Made by a program: the position numbers and the translations under genes. The notes beneath the pieces are model-generated. The model was given only the letters and a program-made list of their open reading frames with translations. It searched no databases and was not told where the DNA came from. From assembly GCF_000725495.1 (NCBI RefSeq), contig NZ_JNZD01000013.1:434001-498000 (forward strand): a DNA stretch of 64,000 bases, given 5' to 3'. The DNA comes from Streptomyces aureus (GTDB taxonomy: Bacteria; Actinomycetota; Actinomycetes; Streptomycetales; Streptomycetaceae). Shown in pieces: positions 16,716 to 23,726 of this stretch. How positions within the stretch are numbered: position 1 is the stretch's first letter; each line of letters begins with the position of its first letter.

Positions 16716-17888
16716 TCACTCCCCCGGCGGGTGCTCCTCGCCGTTCTTGCCGGCGCGGTGGGCGTTGTGGTGGGTGTTCCTGGCGTGGGTGCGCAGCCGG
16801 GAGGTGACGTCCTCCGGGGGCAGGAAGCGCGACCAGCGCTCGGGGAACTCGGAGGGCATGTCGAAGTCGTCGGGGTCGGCGTCGTAGGAGCGGTGCGCGG
16901 CGACGCGGGCCACGTACTCGGCGGCCTGGGCCTCGCGCAGCCGCTCGTTGGCGGCACGGGCCGCGGCGGTCGCGGCGGCGGGCCAGACCCGGTCGATGGC
17001 GGCGTTGACGGCCGCGCCGACCAGGACGGCGAAGGCGGACACGCCGATCCACAGCAGGACGGCCACGGGCGCGGCCAGCGAGCCGTAGATGGTGGGGCCC
17101 TCGATGGTGTTGGTCAGGTAGATGCGCAGCAGGAAGCTGCCGAGGACCCACATGGCGAGGGCGACCAGGGCGCCGGGCACGTCCTCGACCCAGGGGGAAC
17201 GCACGGGCACGGACACGTGGTAGAGGGTCGTCAGGAAGGCGACCGACAGGACGATGACGACCGGCCAGTACAGGACCTGCACGACGGTGGTCGACCAGGG
17301 GACGACGTTCACGACGGCGTCCGGGCCCGCCACCATCAGCGGGAGCGCGACGGAGCCGATCAGCAGCGCGACGATGAACAGCAGGAAGGACATCATCCGG
17401 GTCTTCACGATGCCCCGGGTGCCGTCGAGGCCGTACATCACGGTGATGGTGTCGACGAAGACGTTCACCGCGCGCGAGCCCGACCACAGGGCGAACAGGA
17501 ATCCGAGGGAGATGATGTCGGGCCGGCCGCCCTTCATCACGTCGTGCAGGATCGGCTCGGCGATCTGGTGCACCCCCTTCTCGGTGAGCACCGTGCGGGA
17601 GGCGTTGAGAAGGTTGGACTCCAGGCTCGCGATGGTGTCGGCGCCGGTCCAGGCGTCCACGTAGCCGAGCAGCCCGATCAGGCTGAGCAGCAGCGGCGGC
17701 ACCGACAGGAGCGTGAAGAACGCCGCCTCGGCCGCCAGTCCGAGGATCCGGTACTCCATGCACGAGTTGACGGTGTCCTTGATCAGCAGCCAGGCGGTCC
17801 TGCGCTTGGAAACGTTCCGGTAGAGCGCGCGAGCGCGGTGGAACCGGCCCGGACGAGGCCGTTCAGGTGTTTCTTTTGCCTGGTGCAC
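16716..17888 (-). CDS. YihY/virulence factor BrkB family membrane protein
   Basis: A 390-residue inner-membrane protein. The GTG start at 17888 is supported by TACCGT six bases upstream. After a basic N-terminal region (HRARALYRNVSKRRTAWLL) come about six transmembrane segments: AAEAAFFTLLSVPPLLLSLI is the family signature, followed by FALWSGSRAVNVFVDTITVM, LLFIVALLIGSVALPLMV, a VVIVLSVAFLTTLYHV segment, and LVALAMWVLGSFLLRIYL. The C-terminal 110 residues are cytoplasmic and charged. Function is unsettled; the family was once mislabelled RNase BN. It is back to back with aidB, sharing one promoter element. Confidence 0.85.
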   Translation of the reverse strand: MHQAKETPERPRPGRFHRARALYRNVSKRRTAWLLIKDTVNSCMEYRILGLAAEAAFFTLLSVPPLLLSLIGLLGYVDAWTGADTIASLESNLLNASRTVLTEKGVHQIAEPILHDVMKGGRPDIISLGFLFALWSGSRAVNVFVDTITVMYGLDGTRGIVKTRMMSFLLFIVALLIGSVALPLMVAGPDAVVNVVPWSTTVVQVLYWPVVIVLSVAFLTTLYHVSVPVRSPWVEDVPGALVALAMWVLGSFLLRIYLTNTIEGPTIYGSLAAPVAVLLWIGVSAFAVLVGAAVNAAIDRVWPAAATAAARAANERLREAQAAEYVARVAAHRSYDADPDDFDMPSEFPERWSRFLPPEDVTSRLRTHARNTHHNAHRAGKNGEEHPPGE

Positions 17889-17905
17889 GTCCTTACGGTA
17901 GCGGT
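17889..17905. promoter_or_regulatory. Shared -10 element for two divergent leaderless genes
   Basis: Only 17 bp separate the start codons of yihY (GTG, 17888-17886) and aidB (ATG 17906). The heptamer TACGGTA (17894-17900) reads TACGGT on the plus strand, six bases before ATG, and TACCGT on the minus strand, six bases before GTG. Each hexamer fits TANNNT with leaderless spacing, and they overlap by five base pairs. No ribosome site can fit for either gene apart from a too-close AAGGA for yihY. Confidence 0.65.
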
Positions 17906-19540
17906 ATGGCAGCCAGCACCCACACCGTGACCAACCAGGCTCCGCCCCTGGTCGGATATGACGTCTTCGCCGCCGACCGGGCACTGGGCGAGGCGGTCGA
18001 GCGGCACCTCGATCCGGAGCTCCTGGAGGAGGCGCGCGAGGACCTGTCGTCGCTCGGCCGTACGACGGGTTCCGCCCAGGTCCAGGAGTGGGGCGCGCTC
18101 GCCAACGAGAACCCGCCGCGGCTGCGCACCCACGACCGCTACGGCAACCGGATCGACGAGGTCGAGTTCCACCCGTCCTGGCACCGGCTCCTGGGCAAGG
18201 GCGTGTCGGCGGGGCTCACCTCGGCCTGGACCCGGCCCGGCGGGCACCTGCGGCGCGCGGCGGGCTTCGTGGTCTGGTCGCAGGCCGAGGCGGGCAACGG
18301 CTGCCCGCTGTCGATGACGCACGCGGCGGTGCCCGCGCTGCGCGCCGACCCGGCGCTCGCCGCCGAGTGGGTGCCGCGTCTGACGTCCGCGGTCTACGAC
18401 CAGGAGCTGCGTCCGGCGTCGCTGAAGGCCGGTGTGCTCTTCGGTATGGGTATGACGGAGAAGCAGGGCGGCAGCGACGTCCGCGCCAACACGACACAGG
18501 CGCGGCCGCTGGATGAGGACGGGACGTACGGACTGACCGGGCACAAGTGGTTCTGCTCGGCCCCGATGTCGGACGGTTTCCTGGTGCTGGCGCAGGCCCC
18601 GGGCGGGCTGACCTGCTTCCTGGTGCCACGCGTCCTCGAGGACGGCACCCGCAATGTCTTCCGCATCCAGCGGCTCAAGGACAAGCTCGGCAACCGGTCC
18701 AACGCCTCGGCCGAGGTCGAGTTCGACGGGACCTGGGCGCGCCGGGTGGGCGACGAGGGGCGCGGGGTGCGGACCATCATCGAGATGGTGGCGGCGACCC
18801 GGCTGGACTGTGTGCTCGGCTCGGCCGGGCTGATGCGGCAGGCGGTCGCGCAGGCGGTCCACCACTGCACCTACCGGGAGGCGTTCGGCGGCCGTCTGGT
18901 CGACAAGCCGCTGATGCGCAACGTGCTCGCGGATCTGGCGCTGGAGTCGGAGGCGGCGACGACGCTGGCGATGCGGCTCGCGGCGGCGTACGACGACGGG
19001 AGCGAGCGGGAGCGGGCCCTGCTGCGGATCGCGGTGCCCGCGGCCAAGTACTGGGTGACCAAGCGCTGTACGCCGGTTGCGGTGGAGGCGCTGGAGTGCC
19101 TGGGCGGCAACGGCTACGTCGAGGAGTCGGGCATGCCGCGGCTGCTGCGGGAGTCGCCGCTCAACTCCATCTGGGAGGGCGCCGGCAATGTGCAGGCGCT
19201 GGACGTCCTGCGCGCCCTCCAGCGGGAGCCGGGGGCCCTGGACGCGTATCTGCGGGAGGTGGGCCAGGCCCGCGGCGCCGACCACCGGCTGGACGGGGCC
19301 ATCAAGAACCTGCTGACCGAACTCGCCGACCTGGACGGCATCGAGGGCCGGGCCCGCCGGCTGGTCGAGCGGATCGCGCTGGTGCTCCAGGGTTCGCTGC
19401 TCGTGCGGTACGCGCCGCCGGAGGTGGCCGACGCGTTCTGCGCCTCGCGTCTGGGCGGTGACTGGGGTACGGGCTTCGGCACGCTGCCGCACAGTCTGGA
19501 TCTGGCCACGGTGGTGGAGCGGGCCCGGCCGGTGTCCTGA
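17906..19540 (+). CDS. aidB: AidB-type acyl-CoA dehydrogenase (alkylation-response flavoprotein)
   Basis: A 544-residue flavoprotein matching E. coli AidB (541 residues) end to end: start THTVTNQAPPL, then WGALANENPPRLRTHDRYGN, FHPSWHRLL, the FAD loop GMGMTEKQGGSDVR, GLTGHKWFCSAPMSD, RLKDKLGNRSNASAEVEF, and ECLGGNGYVEESGMPRLLRE with NSIWEGAGN. AidB binds DNA and FAD and is induced by alkylating agents in enterobacteria; its catalytic role is debated. No ada or alkA gene lies beside it, so any alkylation control would be different here. Its promoter is shared with yihY and a strong hairpin follows it. Confidence 0.9.
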   Translation: MAASTHTVTNQAPPLVGYDVFAADRALGEAVERHLDPELLEEAREDLSSLGRTTGSAQVQEWGALANENPPRLRTHDRYGNRIDEVEFHPSWHRLLGKGVSAGLTSAWTRPGGHLRRAAGFVVWSQAEAGNGCPLSMTHAAVPALRADPALAAEWVPRLTSAVYDQELRPASLKAGVLFGMGMTEKQGGSDVRANTTQARPLDEDGTYGLTGHKWFCSAPMSDGFLVLAQAPGGLTCFLVPRVLEDGTRNVFRIQRLKDKLGNRSNASAEVEFDGTWARRVGDEGRGVRTIIEMVAATRLDCVLGSAGLMRQAVAQAVHHCTYREAFGGRLVDKPLMRNVLADLALESEAATTLAMRLAAAYDDGSERERALLRIAVPAAKYWVTKRCTPVAVEALECLGGNGYVEESGMPRLLRESPLNSIWEGAGNVQALDVLRALQREPGALDAYLREVGQARGADHRLDGAIKNLLTELADLDGIEGRARRLVERIALVLQGSLLVRYAPPEVADAFCASRLGGDWGTGFGTLPHSLDLATVVERARPVS

Positions 19541-19553
19541 AAGGAGCGCTGAC

Positions 19554-19591
19554 GCGGGGGTGGTGCTGCGCCGACACGGCACCACCCCCGC
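19554..19591 (+). terminator. Terminator of aidB
   Basis: Thirteen-base perfect arms GCGGGGGTGGTGC (19554-19566) and GCACCACCCCCGC (19579-19591) with a 12-base loop, 13 bp after the aidB stop. No U-run. Confidence 0.75.
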
Positions 19592-19650
19592 CGCTCGCCC
19601 CGTTCAGGAGCTCGGACACCGCACGGGCGGCGTCGCTGTCAGTTTCGAGG

Positions 19651-19710
19651 AACCTTGTGACCGTTGGCGAGAGTTGCAGACCGTTGCATTCCTTTGTGCA
19701 CCTTGTGCGA
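19651..19710. promoter_or_regulatory. Repeat-rich control region upstream of the GAF regulator
   Basis: Within about 60 bp, ACCTTGTG occurs twice, GACCGTTG occurs twice, and TTGCAGACCGTTGCA has TTGCA at both ends. The local base composition is lower in GC than the surroundings. This looks like clustered binding sites, perhaps for the GAF regulator itself. Confidence 0.4.
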
Positions 19711-19799
19711 AGTCCCGGCGGAGGCGGCCGAGAGCAGGCACGATGTGGGATGACGGCGGTGTCGCGGCCCGTACGAGGTCCTGGTTTCGGGAGTGCTCT

Positions 19800-21095
19800 G
19801 TGAAGACCACATCGTTCAACCCAGCCCGTTTCGCACCGTCCGACGCGTCCGAGACGGCGGGGCACCTCCACAAGGCCTGGGCCGCCTCGGTGCGGGGGGA
19901 ACCTGGCGCGTTCGCCCCGCGTCCGGTGATCGGCCGGTCCTGGCAAAGAGCGAAACGATTCGGCGTCAATCCCGAACAGGGAACGGCCAGCACCCTTCTC
20001 CAACCGGACGAAGTCGAACACCGGCGGACGTCCACCGCGCTCGCCGATGTGATGCCGACGCTGCACGGCGCCCTCGGGACGGTCGCCGACGCCTCCCTGC
20101 AGATCATGGTGGTCACCGACCCCGAGGGCCGGGTGCTGTGGCGGGCGGGGAATCCGGGCGTGCTGCGCCGGGCGGACGCCATCTGCCTGGAGGAAGGCGC
20201 CGCCTGGAGCGAGGAGACCACCGGCACGAACGCCATCGGAACGGCCCTGTCGGCGGACGCGCCCGTCCAGGTCCACTCCGCCGAGCACTACGTGCGCACC
20301 CTGCACGAGTGGACCTGCGCCGCCGCTCCGGTCCACGACCCGCGCGACGGACGGCTGCTCGGGATCGTCGACGTGAGCGGCCCGGACAGCACCTTCCACC
20401 CCGCCACCCTCGCCCTCGTCGACACGGTGTCGCGACTGGCCGAAAGCGAACTGCGCGCCGTGCATCTGAGGGCCGTCGAGCGGCTGCGCGCCGTGGCCGC
20501 CCCGCTGCTGTGCCGGCTGGACGGCCCGGCGCTCGTCGTGGACACCCACGGCTGGCTCGCCGCCGTCACCGGGATGCCTCCCGTGGACCGGGTTCCGCTG
20601 CCCGCCTCCTTCGGCGCCGGGCACTGCTGGCTGCCCTCCCTCGGGACGTGCGTCGCCGAGCCGATGCCCGGCGGCTGGCTGCTGCGCGTCACCGGCGACG
20701 CCGACCCCGGGAGCCCCGGCCGGGTCCTCCTCGACCTCGGCGAGCCCCGCCGCCCGCACATCACCGTCCGGGGCACGGCGGGCAGTTGGGACCAGGCCCT
20801 GAGCCCGCGCCACGCGGAACTGCTCTACGTCCTCGCCGTCCACCGACAGGGACGCAGCGCCGCCCAGCTCGCGGTCGACCTCTTCGGCGACCCCACCCGC
20901 ACCGTCACGGTCAGGGCCGAACTCTCCCGCGTACGCCGCCGGCTCATCGGGCTCCTCGACCACCGGCCCTACCGCTTCCGTGAGGAACTGGAGGTCCAGG
21001 TGCTGCTGCCGGACGACCCCCGCGACCTGCTGCCGCACTCGACGGCTCCCGCGGTGAGCGGAACGCGCGCGAGTGCCGAGGCGGCACCGTCGTGA
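19800..21095 (+). CDS. GAF-domain transcriptional regulator (AcoR-like sensor, no AAA domain)
   Basis: A 431-residue regulator. GTG 19800 has GGGAG six bases upstream. The N-terminus carries the AcoR-type entry motif RPVIGRSWQRAKRFGVNPEQ. A GAF sensor follows (DASLQIMVVTDPEGRVLWRA to CAAAPVHDPRDGRLLGIVDVSG, with the ETTGTNAIGTAL signature). In place of the sigma54 AAA domain of AcoR, the C-terminus has a winged-helix region: LSPRHAELLYVLAVHRQGRS, AAQLAVDLFGDPTRTVTVRA, ELSRVRRRL. This truncated layout is common in Streptomyces, often near alcohol or aldehyde dehydrogenase genes, but none is next to it here. Confidence 0.8.
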   Translation: MKTTSFNPARFAPSDASETAGHLHKAWAASVRGEPGAFAPRPVIGRSWQRAKRFGVNPEQGTASTLLQPDEVEHRRTSTALADVMPTLHGALGTVADASLQIMVVTDPEGRVLWRAGNPGVLRRADAICLEEGAAWSEETTGTNAIGTALSADAPVQVHSAEHYVRTLHEWTCAAAPVHDPRDGRLLGIVDVSGPDSTFHPATLALVDTVSRLAESELRAVHLRAVERLRAVAAPLLCRLDGPALVVDTHGWLAAVTGMPPVDRVPLPASFGAGHCWLPSLGTCVAEPMPGGWLLRVTGDADPGSPGRVLLDLGEPRRPHITVRGTAGSWDQALSPRHAELLYVLAVHRQGRSAAQLAVDLFGDPTRTVTVRAELSRVRRRLIGLLDHRPYRFREELEVQVLLPDDPRDLLPHSTAPAVSGTRASAEAAPS

Positions 21096-21171
21096 CGGCG
21101 GGCAGGGGCGCGAGGGGCGTATTTCGGGGGCGTCTTCCGCGGTATCCGCCCTGGCCGGAAGGTCTCTGCCG

Positions 21172-21177
21172 TAGCAT
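21172..21177 (+). promoter_or_regulatory. Possible -10 box of the secreted-protein gene
   Basis: TAGCAT, 79 bp before the ATG at 21256, fits the TANNNT pattern; no good -35 is visible. Low certainty. Confidence 0.3.
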
Positions 21178-21255
21178 CCACTCCACAGGCCACCCCACCC
21201 GTCTCTCCGTCAACGCCCTCGGCGGGGGAGGCAGTTGGCCTACCCGGGAGGACAC

Positions 21256-22602
21256 ATGAGGCAGCGCGGCAGGCACCGACGCCGAAGAAGGGGACAGGCG
21301 CTGCGCGCCACCCTGGCCGGAACGGCGCTCGCGCTCACCGCGGCCGCCACCCTGATCAGCACCTCGCAGGCGACCGGCGCCAACAGCCCGGGCGACCTCA
21401 CCCCGCTGCACACCGGCGCCTCCACCCAGCTGAGCCTCCACGAGAACCTCGCCTCCCGGGACACCCTGGACACGCTCAGCGGGAACATGGGCGGCAACGT
21501 GGGCGTCGACGGCGTCCTGAGCGACGCCGACCGCTCGATGCGCAACGCCTCCGGCTGCTCGGCGGACGAACGGGACGCGCTCCCCGTCGAGCCGACGGCC
21601 ACCCGCGCGTACTGCTGGGACGACGCCGACGCGCGGACCCCGCGCTGGCGGCCGCGTTCCCTGACCACCTCGGGCGACGCCGACGACGACGGCGCGTGGG
21701 GCGCGCACGAGGTGATCCTGTCCGGCTGGACCCACCGCGACACACGGGCGGCGGCGCCCGGCCGGGACGAGGGACTCGCCAGGATCGCGTTCGTCGACGC
21801 GACCGACCCGGACGCCCTGCGCTACCGCTGGGTCCTGCTGGTCGCCCCGCGCGCCGGCGGGAAGGACTTCGCCCCGGTCCGCGCGGACCTCGGCGGCATG
21901 GTCTGGTACCAGGACAAGCTGATCGTCACCGCGGAGCACGGCCAGGGCCTGCTCCTGTTCGACCTGCACCGGCTGCTGCGGGCCGACGTGGACAGCTCCG
22001 CCGTCGGCCGGGTGGGCCACGGCTACTCCGCCGCCGGCTACCGCTACGTCCTGCCCGCCATCGGCTCGTACGAGCCCGAGGGCGGCTCCTGCACCCGCGG
22101 CCGCGGCCACGCGGTCCCCTGCATCGGCTCGCTCTCCCTGGACCGGACGACCACCCCCGACAGCCTCGTCGCCACGGAGGCTCCGGGCGACCGTCCGGAG
22201 CGCACCCGCATCTGGCGGTACGCCTTCAGCACCGCCGCCTACCGCACCGGACTGCTGGCCGACGCCCAGGGCCATGTGAACGCGGTCGAGGCCTACACGA
22301 CCAAGGGGACGGGGATCTCGGGCGCCCTCTCGCACAGGCCCTCCGGCGGGGCCGAGGCCGAGTGGTACATCGGACGGCCGTCCGGCGACCGCGCGGGCCA
22401 CGGGTCCTTGTGGCGCCAGGACGGACACGGCGCCGAGGCCGCCACCTGCACCGCCGACCAGTCGCACGCCTGCTGGAGCCTCGGCTCCGGATCGCTGTCC
22501 TACTGGCAGCGGACCGGCGAACTGTGGACGCTGAGCGACACGGCGGACCGCCGGGTGCTCTACGCGGTGCCGCTGTCGTCGGTCGACGGCTCGCTCGGAT
22601 AG
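21256..22602 (+). CDS. Secreted protein of unknown function
   Basis: A 448-residue exported protein. ATG 21256 follows GGGAGG by five bases. Signal peptide: basic QRGRHRRRRRGQ, hydrophobic LAGTALALTAAATLI, cleavage near SQATGA. The mature part has a conserved block ENLASRDTLDTLSGNMGG, YWRPRSLTTSG-like and WYQDKLIVTAEHGQGLLLF stretches, four cysteines that could form disulfides, and EWYIGRPSGDRAGHGSLWRQ near the end. It looks like a beta-propeller or lectin-like fold but I cannot place it in a named family. It stands alone between the GAF regulator and a GNAT gene. Confidence 0.75.
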   Translation: MRQRGRHRRRRRGQALRATLAGTALALTAAATLISTSQATGANSPGDLTPLHTGASTQLSLHENLASRDTLDTLSGNMGGNVGVDGVLSDADRSMRNASGCSADERDALPVEPTATRAYCWDDADARTPRWRPRSLTTSGDADDDGAWGAHEVILSGWTHRDTRAAAPGRDEGLARIAFVDATDPDALRYRWVLLVAPRAGGKDFAPVRADLGGMVWYQDKLIVTAEHGQGLLLFDLHRLLRADVDSSAVGRVGHGYSAAGYRYVLPAIGSYEPEGGSCTRGRGHAVPCIGSLSLDRTTTPDSLVATEAPGDRPERTRIWRYAFSTAAYRTGLLADAQGHVNAVEAYTTKGTGISGALSHRPSGGAEAEWYIGRPSGDRAGHGSLWRQDGHGAEAATCTADQSHACWSLGSGSLSYWQRTGELWTLSDTADRRVLYAVPLSSVDGSLG

Positions 22603-22771
22603 CCGCGGGCGGGCCCGCCCCGCCCGGCTTCCGCACGGCCCGGCTCCCCTGCGCCACGGGCCCCCCGCCGATGGGTCCGGGTCGGCCCGCCGACGGGTCG
22701 CCCCGCCCGCCCCGCGGCCGAACCATGGACGCCTTTGGAGCCGCGCCCGCCCCCGTGGTTCCCTGGCGGTC

Positions 22772-23344
22772 ATGAGCAGCATCAGTGTGACCACCTGGTC
22801 CCTGGAGCAGACGGCCCCGGCCGACCTGCTCCCCGCGAGCGCGCCCGAGGGCGACCTGCGGATCGTCCGCGCGGAGGTCCCCTCGCCCGAGTTCAGCCGC
22901 TTCCTGTACGCCTCGGTCGGCGGGGACATCCTCTGGACCGACCGGCTCGGCTGGACGTACGCGCAGTGGCAGGAGGTCCTGGACAGGCCGGGCGCCGAGA
23001 CCTGGGTCGCCTACGACCGGGGAACCCCCGCGGGATACATCGAACTCGACGCCCAGGACGACGGGGTCGTGGAGATCGCGTACTTCGGACTCGTCCCCGC
23101 GTTCCGCGGGCGCCGGATCGGGGGGCACCTCCTCGCCTTCGGGACCGCGCGCGCCTGGGACCTGGCCGGGCGCTGGCCGGGGCGGGCCGAGACGAAGCGG
23201 GTGTGGCTGCACACGTGCAGCAAGGACGGCGAGCACGCGATGGACAACTACCAGCGCCGCGGCTTCCGGCTCTTCGACACCAAGGTCGAGGAGGAGGCGG
23301 AGACCGTCACCCCGGGACCCTGGCCCGGCGCGTACACCGTCTGA
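22772..23344 (+). CDS. GNAT family N-acetyltransferase
   Basis: A 190-residue acetyl-CoA-dependent transferase. The core strand and acetyl-CoA loop are VEIAYFGLVPAFRGRRIGGH (about 102-121), followed by LLAFGTARAWD and the late DNYQRRGFRLFDT. An aromatic segment DILWTDRLGWTYAQWQEVL precedes it. The acceptor is unknown. TTCCCT stands seven bases before the start, close to but not matching the leaderless box used by other genes here. Confidence 0.85.
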   Translation: MSSISVTTWSLEQTAPADLLPASAPEGDLRIVRAEVPSPEFSRFLYASVGGDILWTDRLGWTYAQWQEVLDRPGAETWVAYDRGTPAGYIELDAQDDGVVEIAYFGLVPAFRGRRIGGHLLAFGTARAWDLAGRWPGRAETKRVWLHTCSKDGEHAMDNYQRRGFRLFDTKVEEEAETVTPGPWPGAYTV

Positions 23345-23421
23345 CCCGCTTTGTGCCGTGATGACCACGGCTCCCGGCCCTCCCCGCGGCACCCCTCACG
23401 AGCCGGTCATGTGATCGACAC

Positions 23422-23452
23422 CACCCTTGTCCCACGATTCGGGACAAGGGTG
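23422..23452. promoter_or_regulatory. 12-bp perfect inverted repeat upstream of the sulfur operon
   Basis: CACCCTTGTCCC (23422-23433), seven bases, GGGACAAGGGTG (23441-23452). It lies 20 bp upstream of the proposed -35 and 78 bp after the GNAT stop. It may be an operator for a dimeric sulfur regulator, or a terminator for the GNAT gene (no U-run). Its lower GC content than the other terminators here favours an operator. Confidence 0.55.
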
Positions 23453-23471
23453 TCCACATATTGGATGACGG

Positions 23472-23507
23472 TGGACTGCCCGGAGATCCCCGTGACACGC
23501 TTCCGTC
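23472..23507 (+). promoter_or_regulatory. Probable promoter of the sulfur operon leader
   Basis: -35 TGGACT (23472-23477), 18-bp spacer, -10 CACGCT (23496-23501), then six bases to the ATG of the leader peptide. The spacing would make the leader mRNA leaderless. The -10 is non-consensus at its first base. Confidence 0.45.
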
Positions 23508-23591
23508 ATGTCTGGAACTGGGATTGCCTTGGTGAGTCGGCGGCACGTCGACCTCGGCCGCATGTCCAGCGCCATCTGTCCGGCGAGCTGA
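23508..23591 (+). CDS. Cys-containing leader peptide of the sulfur operon
   Basis: A 27-residue frame from ATG 23508 that ends SRRHVDLGRMSSAICPAS. The SRRHVDLGR core followed by an Ala/Ser/Ile run and a cysteine near the end is the pattern of actinobacterial leader peptides found before cysteine and sulfur genes. The Cys codon (TGT, 23577-23579) is four codons before the stop. Ribosomes delayed there for lack of charged tRNA-Cys would cover the hairpin that overlaps the stop. No ribosome site precedes ATG 23508; the leaderless promoter explains this. A GTG at 23532 is an alternative start. Confidence 0.65.
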   Translation: MSGTGIALVSRRHVDLGRMSSAICPAS

Positions 23592-23623
23592 TCAGCCCAG
23601 CAGCGCCGAGCCCCCCTCTTTTT
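23581..23623 (+). terminator. Candidate attenuator hairpin and T-run
   Basis: CGGCG (23581-23585) pairs with CGCCG (23604-23608), with a second CTG/CAG stem above an internal loop. The left arm overlaps the last codons of the leader peptide. A CTCTTTTT tract (23616-23623) follows after a C-run. The hairpin is modest and the T-run is not adjacent, so this is a candidate, not a clear intrinsic terminator. Confidence 0.4.
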
Positions 23624-23726
23624 GCGACCCTTGCGCAGTGCTGCGCCCATTCTTCCGTATGCACCCGTATGCGCAGGTCAGAGCCGCAGTCAGACCTGCC
23701 CCGCAGTCTCGAAGGACGTATCGACC

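Larger units (their letters stand above)
23345..23726. other. Control region and leader of the sulfur-assimilation operon
   Basis: This 382-bp stretch contains, in order, a long perfect inverted repeat, a promoter, a short Cys-containing leader reading frame, a hairpin overlapping its stop codon with a T-run beyond it, and a duplicated CCGTATGC before the sulfite reductase ribosome site. The parts are listed separately. Confidence 0.7.
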
